Notes under the pieces: generated by a model
The model's database searches: none
What the model was told of the DNA's origin: nothing
What the model saw: only the letters and a program-made list of their open reading frames with translations
DNA from: Augochlora pura
Lineage: Eukaryota; Arthropoda; Insecta; Hymenoptera; Halictidae
Direction of reading: 5' to 3'
DNA length: 64,000 nt
Assembly (NCBI RefSeq): GCF_028453695.1
Contig: NC_135779.1
Coordinates: 9,436,831-9,500,830 of the forward strand
Translations under genes and position numbers: made by a program
Shown: positions 35,443 to 46,498 of the stretch, piece by piece
How positions within the stretch are numbered: position 1 is the first letter of the stretch
Layout of the letters: each line of letters starts with the position of its first letter

Positions 35443-38400
35443 CGATTGGCCATGTTTCAGGCGGGAATAAATATTGTTTGATCGTTTTACTATTCGATCG
35501 TCGATCAGGTTTTCGACAACGAAACGCATCCCTCCCCCGGCCGAGAATAGAATCACGTAGCCGCGTAGGTGGGTGCATCGTGCGTGTTATGTAACCGGTG
35601 CACGTGTGCAATGGATGTCAATACGAGGGAAACTTCACCGCTCGAAAGAGCAACCGTGTCCCGGCGGATTGCACGTGGAACATTTTGGCAACGCACCGGT
35701 GACAAACGATTTCTCAGAACACCGAGAACGAACACGTTGACTCACTCCGCGGGCCCGACCTTTATAATCCGCCTCGAGAATCCTCCGTTCTCCACAGAGA
35801 AATGCAGGAAACTGCAACGCCAACGGGAAATCAGACAATTTCCCTAACAAAGTAATTTCGTTTGATCGTAAAGAAATATTTCTGACAGATGAGAGATTTT
35901 AACGACAAACAAGAAATTAATTCTAGTAAATAAAAAATTTATTCTGGTAGATATTTTTTTCTGACAGATCAGAAAATTTGTTTAATTAAATTAAATCCTG
36001 ACTCGCTTACAAAGCAATACACGTTAGTCACTTTTAACGATCTGGTGTTAAAATATAGTTTAGATACAGTTAAAGCCGCTTCGTTATTCAGCAACGAATA
36101 ATCGATGTTGCAATGAACGTCTAGCATCTAGCTCTTATTTGTGCGGCCTACTGATATTTTCGAGCGAAAATATCTCATCAGCTTAAGGGAAGCACTTTCG
36201 CACCCCCTTCGGTTTGGCCTGTCCAATATTTCCAGCCGCCTTCGTGCCGTGCTCTTTTTAAAATTTAAAGGAGAAGACTCGCCGTTGGAACGTCGCAACC
36301 AATTTCGCGGCATTTTCGCCCGTTTTTTGGCGGGGATTAATACCGGCATGCTTTCGCGTTCCGGTTTTATTAAATATTTTTTTACGAGCTACACAAACGA
36401 GGAGCCGGCCTCGCGCAATTTATCGTCGAGCACCTGCATAACCACCCGAGGTGTAACTTATGGCGATTAAAATATGTCACGCGGGATTATATGCAGCTAC
36501 GTGCCGCTCCTTCACCGTTGAGAAAATATCCCTCGTCCTGTCTTGTTTGCCTCTCGCGCCCTTCTAGGTGGAGAGCCTACGGGTTCCCGCGATACTGATT
36601 GTTCGAAACAATCTGGCAGTTTTGATCAGACAGACACGAAAATTTCTCGACAATTCTGGTATAGTATATTTTTGTAGATTAATTCGAATTATTAGATCGA
36701 ATCGTTAGACTGCAGATTTTATGTATACTCGTGACATAAATTACTAAGTCAAATATAAAACTGTAAAAATAAATTTAATAACATTGTTGAATTGTAAATG
36801 ATTTCCCTCCAACTTATATTATTTACGATTAACAAAGACAATTTTTATTCGTACAGAAACCCATAATCTACTAATCACTCACAACTTAATTATTAAATTA
36901 ATCGGACAAGTGAAAAGAAGTATATCTTTTTCAGTTACCTTAAACTTTGCATAATACTCCAGCGATTACTGTCACTGATTTTCCTTTGAATTTTTCAGTA
37001 TCTGTCATTTTTTACGAAATATTTATAGACTAATCTAGAATTTATGAAATGTTGTACAGCCTCGCTATAGTCTGCAAATTTCAAGATCCAAAGAGTGCAT
37101 TGACCAAAGTATTTCAAGACCACTCTAGTATTCGCGATGCGGGTGGTTGGTCGAGGACAAAGAACCTAAGAATGAAAATCGATTTTTTTGCGGACAGGTT
37201 TCGAGCTCGAGGAGTCACTTACGAGCGATCGAACGGAATCGCTGTCTAGTTCCTGGACGGCCATCGGACAGCCCGCAAAAACGAACATAAGCGTGTTCAA
37301 GGAATTCGTATGAGACGCGGGAACAGCGGTTTTGTAGGCACGCAATACACGCGACAAAGTTCCGATAACTTTGCACAACGAACAATCAACGCGACGATCC
37401 AATTTCGTCACGGAATTGAGTTTCGCCGATGCATCGATGCGTATCGATCTGTGTCGAACAATTGGACAGCGTCCATCGATCTTTGGATTTACTTAGGCGC
37501 AGCGGCTCTCAACGTCTCGGTTAGAAAATATTTCGAAAATCTAGTGAAAATCTCGCTTTAGTTACCGCCGCTGAGATTATATAATGAGAAAATGACGAAT
37601 TGTATGATAGAAAGAAAGAAAAGAAGGAGTTAAGCATAGCAGACGAACAGCTAATCGACTGAGCCAACAATTACTATTAAATGAACTGCAAATATATTTT
37701 GCAATTTTTACTTAACTTATTTTATTACCTTTATACTAATTTTATCTTTTCACTAGGATTGCAATTTCAAAAAAGTTTTTAATACAAATTTTTAAAAATT
37801 GATCCTGTGACATAAGTTCTAAAGAAATTCAGAGATTTGTGCTTCATTAGGTAGAATTATTTGTGAATTTGTTCATTATTTTCTGTTGCAGAACAAAGGA
37901 AACGGAGCACAATATGTTAATTCGGTTTAACTCTGCAGCTATCCGAATATGAATAATTGCGATGGGAGTAGCGATTGGAGACTCAAGTGGGAAGGTTGTC
38001 CTCGACTGGTCTATAGAATATTCGAAACGAAAACGAATTTGGTTTGAGCACATTAGGGACATTCGACGATCTTATCCGGTTATACCCTTTCGATGAACGT
38101 TTTCCGTTTGCCGGGGCCACGCAATCGACAGAACAGCGTGAAAATGGCGGCCGGATGGTATGGCAAGTCGTTTCCGATTAATCTCAGATTAGTTCCATCT
38201 AGATTCCCCGCAACGCGATACCACGCGCGAGCATAAATTCGCGAGGCTTAACAAGAAATTCATGGTCAACCAGGAGTGTCCCACTTTCCGACAATGTTCG
38301 TTGTACATGTCGACGTCTTATCTGGCATGGCATGTAGGCGTACAGGCATAACACCGTGCATTCCCAGCAACGGGCTACCGCGGCGCACAAAAATGCAAAT

Positions 38401-41400
38401 TCTGGTACGCACAATACAGATGCGACCGTCGAGAAAGGAAGCATGCTCGACTAAATGCTAACAACTACACTGATCTATCGACTTCGTCGCGAGACGGAAC
38501 ATTTTTTCAATTATAAATCCGAAGATTGAACTCGATATGCACGGCGAGAAGCCGTGAGCACTGCTCAATTACGAGACAATTAAGTTTCCTTTCATTTAAC
38601 ACGTTAACGCCCGAATAACAATGTCGTTCAATAAATGAAACTAAAATTGGAAAGTTTAAGATTTACCATAGGACACGTTAGTTTAACTATTTTGTATCCT
38701 AAAAACCGTGGTAATATTTAGTTTGTTCAATACATTATAACAAACACTAATGTCAGAACATAGATAAAAATTAATGCTAAACCAATCGTGCCGATCTCAT
38801 GTGATATCTTTTAAAATTATTGCAATTATATAGATACCTTTAGAAGAAATAATCGAATGCATTTCTCAATTCAAGCATTCGTTATGTTTGGACTACGTAT
38901 TTTATACATTTATGACAAAAGGAAGTGTAATTTGAAACAGTGAAAAAGTTGCTATGTAAGAAGCTAAAAATATCTGTTCAACTTCCAATCTCTTGCAATT
39001 TACGCAAAAATGTTTTATACAAAAACTGGTGGTCTAGGTTACTTTGATTGTTAAATCAAAGTGGCAGAAATTCTATATATGGATTCAGATTATTATCTCT
39101 ACAAAGCAACGCGCGTCAGTGGCTGTGAGTGGTCGGTATGTTCAGTGTCAAGGATTAAATTTTAAATGCAGCAAAATAAGCCAGGCTGTTTAGCATTTCA
39201 AAGAGTGTTTTTCCAAGATGACTGTAAGGGATACACCCGACAGGAAGTGCAGAAATAAGCATGAGAAAAGGACTCTTTTTCTCCCCCTCTTTAGATTCGC
39301 GTCATGAAAGGACGTGAAAAATGACGATTGCCTAAGTGACCGCCATCTTTCGGTTTTCTCGGATATTACGAGGAAGTTTCTCCGCTTCGCCCTGGCTAGT
39401 GTCAATATGTTCAGCTAATACACTGGCACTACATATTCGGAAAGGCATGCGAACACGCTCGAACCTAATTGCTCTACGCTGTTCCGCTTTTAAAATCATC
39501 GTATAGATATATCGATCCCTTATCAGACGTAATGTAGGCGCACGAATTCGATACTAGGAATTTATGATACAAGTCCTCGGTCGTCACTGTCGTTGTGTGG
39601 TCTAACGTGTTATTTGAATACACAATGGTACGGTAATACGAGTGCAAACGTACGATGCGACACGTATCGAGTGCTACTCGAGCTGCACATATTTCTGAAT
39701 AAGACGAACGAGCTACCGTGACGCGATAAACTATAATTAATAATAATTCGAATGTTTAACAGATCGCCGCGTGCTCACGCGGAACACGGCTGAACATGGT
39801 TTGTAAAAACGCGAGCCTAATGCCAAGAGGATTTAACCGGAAGCTGCAGTTGCACCTGCAGTGAGGCAGTTTGAAGCTATATTGTGCAGTACACTGTCCA
39901 GTACTGCTTTGAATTGGTAAAATTCTTCTTGGATTCTCGACGTTCAAATTTCAAGTTTATAAAGCTGAAAACTGAACTCATTTATTAAGACGGTTATTAG
40001 CGAAACGAAAATGTAGAACATTAGGTATCGACCACCCGTGACGAAACAATTTTTTCTAGCACACAACGGAATCTATCCGTAGGTTATCCGTTATCGTAAT
40101 CTTTCTCGAGGTCGAAATTTGTTATCAGTGATCGGTAAAGAGTAATTTTCGCGCCGGCCACCGGTGACCGACGCGCAATTCCGGCGCTACTTTCAAGGCT
40201 AGTGCTTACCTAAACGGTATACGACTGCAGGATTTAGCTCGGGACGATCGAGGACGGTTACTCCTTATGGGATTTTTCACGTGGATCCTGAAGGCACTTA
40301 ACACGAGTGACGCAACCACACACAACCGGTCACAAGATCACGACCCGATAACTTCGCGAGGTCCGCGAACGGCTCCGGTGCCATTCGTGCGACGGGAGCT
40401 AATGGTTGCGAGACGATACCCGTAACGATCGTTAAGGACAAACTTAATAATAGTAGCCGGATATTTACTATAGATCGCGAGTTATTCTATTGGCCGGTCA
40501 GAGACGAATTCATGACTCGCGGCCACTTTGCGAATATATCGCGAGCGGCGAGCCAAAACCATCGCGAACCGCATGCAGGAGTGCACCCGCGCGCGAACGT
40601 AACTTGTCGCGATACACACGAGAGAGAACGTGATGGACGGGTTTGCCCGACACACGATGAATATCGTGTGCGAACACGCCATTTATCGTAATTTTCGATC
40701 GACGATTAGAATTGCGCAACCCGAGCGATAATTTGTTGCTCCGATTTTTATCCAATTATATCGTGATATAACGTGATTTTCTTTCGGTAAAGGTTCATTT
40801 CTTTACGCGACGCCGCGGAATGACGGAAATATGTATAATTTATGGCTGGTTCCTTGAATATCTAAAGCGTGTACTCTTACCTAGAGATAACTGTTCGATG
40901 ACGAATGTTTTCAAACTATGTTTACTATTTATTTACGGATCGCTTGACAAATGAGAGGCGAGAATTAATGATCGAAGATATCGATTACCTGAGAAAAACT
41001 GTTCCATGATTTCTGTATAAATAACGACTTGCCAATCTGTAATTATCATATCGGTACCGCGTCGGATTTCGATGACTTCATGCGTATACTTGATCATCCT
41101 AGCTGACAGAGCAGCAAAACAAGACAATTATATCGGGTCTGGGATTTCGCTGGCGAAACAATTTTGTCGAAACATAATCGTGCCTGCGTCGACACAAGTC
41201 AGCACGATGGCAAAAATTTTATTCATAAGTTATTCCAAGTAACGAACACTCACAATTTATCGTCCTTGTACAAAATTGTTGACTCTAACTGCGTTGTCAT
41301 CGACTATTGTTTCTCACCAAGTGCTTTTAAGTTCAAATACTTGCGCAAGGTCAAAGCACCTCGATAAATCAGGGAATCGCAAGGAACATGTCGGAACCAG

Positions 41401-41744
41401 TTACGGCGCAGGATTACGTGCATCGCGATCGTAAATGTCGGTGGAGTTTCTCTTTTTGTTTACATAACGCAGCAGCGTTGTGCGCTGCGTACGCTCGAAA
41501 ATCATACACTGTGCAACCGCCGAAAACAACGGGTTTCCCAACCGAATGTTAACTTGACAATTGAACGTGTCGTTCCAGCAATATCAACAGAAGGGAATTT
41601 CGAAATCACCGGTCGAAATGCTTCCTTCTCGAGGAGCGAGATATATCGCAAGGGATAGAATTTCGAGTGCAATGGGAATCGCAGCGAAGGGACCTAACCT
41701 AAATATAGAAATCGGTACTCGCCGATGGGAAATAATGCGCTTAC
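35443..41744. other. Gene-poor stretch
   Basis: No recognisable protein or RNA gene. Copies of the TTAGACTGCAGATTTTAT-type repeat are at 36704-36735 and 38886-38916. A second YY1/Pho-like site (AAAATGGCGGC) is at 38141-38151. GC-richer patches lie at about 36.1-36.5, 37.1-37.5 and 40.1-40.7 kb. Confidence 0.4.
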
Positions 41745-42086
41745 CTTGACAGAATTTGGCGCCAGGACACTCTTTGTCTCGCGTGTTTGTTTGTCAAGGA
41801 GCCGCCTTGATTTCGTCCAAAATGTCCTCTAGCGTTCACCGACCCGTTCCTTGCTCCTCGACATCTTCGTCCCGGTCGCAGAAATGTCAGACGGCGCAGC
41901 GCACACGCGGTAATTCGTTCCTGCCGAATCGCGCGTCCGTGACCGAGACGTATTTGAAACAACACACATCACAAACGCGAAAGAACCGTTCAAGCGCGTG
42001 CAACAACGTTCACTGATCGACAGCGGTGTCACGAATGCGACTCGCTTTTGTTTACTCTCTCCGGCTCGTGACAGCAGGTGGCGCAA
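41745..42086 (-). other. Candidate noncoding first exon on the minus strand
   Basis: A strong donor, TGTCAAG|GTAAGC, ends this block at 41745 on the minus strand. The block is GC-richer than its flanks and has no frame open right through it with family similarity, so it would be a 5' UTR exon. Its direction, away from Elp3 and towards the pollux-like gene, would fit a distant promoter for a minus-strand gene. Its true 5' end is unknown. Transcription has not been shown. Confidence 0.25.
42072..42084 (+). promoter_or_regulatory. CTCF-like motif CAGCAGGTGGCGC
   Basis: The sequence matches the core of the animal CTCF motif (AGGTGGCGC), which is conserved in insect CTCF. It lies between the gene-poor domain and Elp3, where an insulator would be plausible. 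A single motif match occurs by chance fairly often. Confidence 0.35.
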
Positions 42087-42809
42087 GAAAAAGTGGGGGA
42101 TCCCATGGTGATCCCATTATTGTCCAATCGAGGGATTGAATCGTCTATCTTCGATGAATCGCGCCTCTTATCGGTACTCTTTTGTTTTGATTTCAAAAAA
42201 CTACTTGATATTACGCTAATAAAAGAAGAATTTCGCTTCGCACTGTACGCTTTTACTGTCCAATAAATTTGTGTCCTTTCTTTCTTTCCGAGAACCAAGA
42301 TTAACTAAATACACAATTTATGATATATTTATAGAAATAAAGATCCAAAGGAACATGGGTAGTGATGCCGATTATTGCGAGCTGATCAATTGTTGTCTTT
42401 CGTTTGTTTTCAGTCATGATTAACTTTATATTTATCGGATAACATATCAAATATTTTTGTCCTTTAATATAAAATATAATGTCTTATTCTATAAGTATGA
42501 AGTTAATTACGTCCGATAACAAAACAAAGGCACAACAATTAGTCAACCCATGATAATCAATTACACTACCCTAAAGTGATTTGAATAATTATAGACTCAA
42601 AATAACTTTTACATTGTTACTGATATCTGAATAAAAAATTCACAAACTACTATATTTCAATATTTCTTTTTTCTATTAATTCTAATACAGAATGTAAAAG
42701 TTTTAAATGTAGAAGTTACTTCGAGTTTACAACCACTGTACATGTTCTTTTAACGTTTAGGAGGATTAAATGATTACGTGGGATTCCATTGTACAAGTGT
42801 AAATCACAG
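42087..42809. other. Short space downstream of Elp3
   Basis: AT-rich, with no coding signal seen. It lies between the Elp3 stop and the candidate first exon. Confidence 0.5.
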
Positions 42810-42815
42810 TTTATT
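42810..42815 (-). promoter_or_regulatory. AATAAA overlapping the Elp3 stop codon
   Basis: The minus strand reads TGC AAA TAA ACT, so the hexamer AATAAA contains the TAA stop. No other minus-strand AATAAA was noticed in the roughly 500 bases downstream. If used, the 3' UTR would be only a few tens of bases. Confidence 0.45.
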
Positions 42816-45020
42816 TGCAATCTATTAACATTTTGGACATGTACGGGCCATCGAGTTCGTAGCCCATTTTTCTGTAATAGTTTCGCGTTCCAACGCCTAA
42901 GTAAAAATTTGGTATACTTAGAATAATTGATCGAACGTAAATATAAACTAGAGCATAAAATTTCATTTTTATACCTGATATGACAGCGATTTTTTGAGAT
43001 TGATGTTCGTCCTTCGCAATACGCTCAGCTTCCTCCATTAAAAGCATACCGAAACCTTGATGTTGGAACTTCGTAGGGTCCCGAGCATTTACGGGAACTA
43101 CACTACCATATACATGGAGTTCTCTTACAATAGAACATTTGTCTTTAAGTTCTGGTCTGTAAAATATGAATAGTCAGTAGTGTCATTAAATGAAAGTTTA
43201 AACTAATAATTACCTAAAGGTTTCGTTAGAGCATTTCCTTAATCTCAGCAAACCGACTAAGATATCTTGTGTAGGATCTTCGTACGATAAGAAGGTTTCC
43301 CAGCCACCATTGGCAACATAATCGCGACGGATAAGTTCTACTTCATAGGGTTGTACTTTATGGTGAATCTCCTGTATACCTACTTCTCGAGTTCTTACGT
43401 CACGGCAATCAGTTCCCAAGTCCTTCATTCTTGCCAGTGCCAGTTCACGCAAATTTCCGTGTTCTACACCTGAACTATATGTTAAATAACTATGTTAAAC
43501 AACCATTCAAATAAAATGTCGATATTGAATTATATATATTCATACCTGACTAAAGGCATTGGTATATCTCTTTGTACGCGATAGACACGAGTCCAAGGCG
43601 GAATGAGGGCTAATATACGAGCTATAAGATCTATCAAAACACTAGGCGGATAGCTTTTGTACCTTCCAGTTTTCCAAAGCTCGTACAAACCTGTACCACG
43701 AATGACCAACGTTGGATAAATTTTTAGACCATCTGCCCTGAACGCTGGATTCGCAAAAAATTCCTGAAAACAGAGGAACCTTTAAAAAAATCCCGAGGTA
43801 AAAAGATTCGAAATTATACAAGAGTGTGACTCACAATAAATTGGTTAATGTCTCTTTCGCTATCTACGTTCGGTAAATCTGGCATCATGTGCGCTACCAC
43901 TTTGAAGCCAGCATCTTTTGACATCTGGAAACTCTCACATACTGCTCGTACTGTGTGGCCTCTATTAGTATCACGTGCCACATCTTCGTACACGGATTGG
44001 ACACCAATTTCTAAACGGGTACACCTGTAACAATAATATCTTATAAATACGTTCTGCAAACTATGTCTTTTTATAATATATCTCTAAAGCATGGATACCC
44101 ATAATTTAACATGTCCGAAAGATGTTTCTTAAGGCAATAGTCGGGACGAGTTTCTATGGTAATACCAATGCACTTTGTTCGACTCCTTTCAGAATATTTT
44201 ACTGCTTCTTCAACATTACTGCTAACATGCCCAGATAGTGCATCATGCAAATTCCGTATAAAATAATCTCTATAATCCTCTGGCAGAGACATAAATGTTC
44301 CCCCCATAACAATAAATTCAATTTTATCTACACTGTGTCCTAATTGTTTTAGCTGTAACACAATATGGTATTAGCACTGGTGAAGAAGTGGTTTGTGAAG
44401 TTTCACATTCACCTGTTCAATACGATGCCTTGTTTGCAGGAATGGATTATACCTTGCTCGAATGGCCCTCATAGATGTGGGCTCATAACCAGTGTATGAC
44501 TGTGTTGAGTACTCAAAATCAGAATCAGGACCACCGGGACAATACACGCATATGTTTCCTGTCATATTAATGTGAGGACATCTGTGTGGTTTGCACATTA
44601 CAGCCACAACAGCAATCTGCATAAATCAAAAGACTCAATGTATCTTTTGCAATAAACTGGTACATGAATTATCAGATATTGTAGTACTAACTCCACTAGC
44701 AGTTCTAATAGGCTTAGCTTTCAACTTTGGCAATAATATGTTTCTTGCATCCACAGGTACAGCTGCAATAATGTCAACCAATCTAGGTGAAGAATCCAAA
44801 CCATTCTTGGAAGATATTCTTGTTTTCAATTTATTTAAATCTACATCCCGATTCGCTTCGTGCGCCTTTAACAATTCCTGTATAATCTCTCCAATTGTCA
44901 TCATCATTCGTTCCTCCTTACTCTTTTCAAACTCTGAAAATAATATTGTTCCATGTGAATGAAAAATTTTCGTCAAATATTACCAAAAAGAAAATATTTA
45001 CCTCTTTTCTCCCGAACCAT
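42811..45020 (-). CDS. Elp3: Elongator complex catalytic subunit Elp3
   Basis: Elp3 is the radical-SAM and acetyl-CoA-dependent subunit of Elongator. It makes the cm5 modification on wobble uridines of tRNA in the cytoplasm. Coding exons in transcription order are 45020-45002, 44933-44692, 44616-44413, 44352-44099, 44024-43835, 43763-43546, 43474-43214, 43156-42975 and 42896-42811. All junctions are GT..AG and in phase, giving 551 residues against 547 in human. The [4Fe-4S] cysteines are C100, C110 and C113 ([14 protein letters not shown]), followed by [20 protein letters not shown]. The GNAT-type acetyltransferase part holds [17 protein letters not shown] (494-510) and [11 protein letters not shown] (526-536). 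The first coding exon gives only MVREKR plus one base. The start was chosen because it joins in phase to [20 protein letters not shown], like the human N-terminus. The gene looks intact, and its promoter faces Sirt6. Confidence 0.97.
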
Positions 45021-46498
45021 TATTGTAAATTGCGAAACTATTCTACAAGTGATAAAACTTTAATGAACAATTAACACCCGAAAACTCTGTTTTTATTTAA
45101 AAAAATATAAGAGTTCAGGTTAAGTCGGGTGACACTGTGCACGCTTCCATTCGTGGAATACGTCTAGTCATCTAACGGTTGATGCTGCAACCATTCAAAC
45201 ATCATCAGTTGGTAAGTAAATTATAAAATTATTCTTCTCGACTTACCTTTAGTTGGTTCGTTTTCAACGTGAATTTGAAATTAGAGCATGGGCAAAAATA
45301 AGAATAGATCTAACACTACAGCTCAGATTAGGGTTGTAAGAGTAGGCTAATTCCAAAATAATTTTTTTCTATACAACTGTGTTATAAATTTTGTCCCGGA
45401 TCCATTAGAAATTCATCATAGTCTACAAGACGGCTTTATGGACCCGCAAATATTCTTTTAAAACTGCCAGAATTAGAATTTGAGATTTTAGGACTCCTGT
45501 CATCTCCTGAAGGTCCTTTTATCCTGGTCGTTTCTAGCAGTTGAAGGAGGCTGACAATTTTAAGGTGTTCTCTTCTATTTGTATTTTTGCCTGCATATCC
45601 TTTGCTCGACAGAACGCACTTACGTGTGTGGAATTTGTCGTTTTTTTTTTTAAATTACAACACATGAAATTATGTGCTTTGTGCAAGATATATTGACCTA
45701 CGCCTGTTAACAAATATTAATTCAAGGCAGCCACCTCTGTTTTCAGTCAGTTGGAAATATATTACGAAAAATCATCATTCTGAATATCTTTTTCTTCTTA
45801 TAAATATAACAGATGCTCTCTTTACATTTTTGCGATATTCGGGAAAACTGTTGCTAACGTCAGAATGAATATCTCGTGTACCCACACATCCGTTTCACAC
45901 AGTCGGTAATCGACAGAAAGATGAAAGAAGCTATGACGAAAGCGCGCGCTTTACACGACAATTCGTCAACAATAAGAAGGGTGCCGCGGAGGAGGGGAGA
46001 AGTCGACTGTTCGAATATGGCGCCCCATGAATTTAGTCGACAAGGGCGACTGTGGGTGGCGCTGACTGGCCGTGGCATGAATTGAATATACGCGAGAAAC
46101 TCAAGCGTCTGCAACGCTATAGCCGCCAGTTCCGGGTTCGCACATTGCGCATGCGTCGCACGTTTATTATCTTCTTTCTGTTCAAGTGCCATTTCATTGC
46201 ATGCAGTGCAGTCTATAAAACAGAGAATGCGTTCTCGGTGGATCTCGAGTTTCCTATCACTTATCGTCATTCGTAGCGTATAAACATAACAGCACGCGGT
46301 CATTAACTTACAAATTGTTTACGTGTCGCGCGCGCGAGTACAGGCACATGAGAGCTGGCTGATATCGGCGTCGGGATGCTGGTTACTGCTGGTTACTGCT
46401 AGAGGAAAAAAAAACCGGATCGAGAACCATTGTAAGCGTCCACGGGCTTTCAGGATTTCGGGTCGAATAATCGTCAGTGCCGTGAACACCGGAGCAAA
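45021..46498. other. Divergent Elp3-Sirt6 interval
   Basis: It holds the upstream regions of both genes. The Elp3-proximal part is AT-rich. From about 45.9 kb it becomes CpG-rich, as expected of the Sirt6 promoter and 5' UTR, with GGGTGGCGCTGAC (a partial CTCF-like word) near 46046-46062. A 147-codon minus-strand open frame at 45860-46303 shows no family features. TATA boxes are not evident at either end. Confidence 0.5.

Noticed and set aside
45860..46303. Minus-strand open frame of 147 codons between Elp3 and Sirt6
   Set aside because: No recognisable domain; lies in the divergent promoter interval where CpG-rich DNA yields chance frames.
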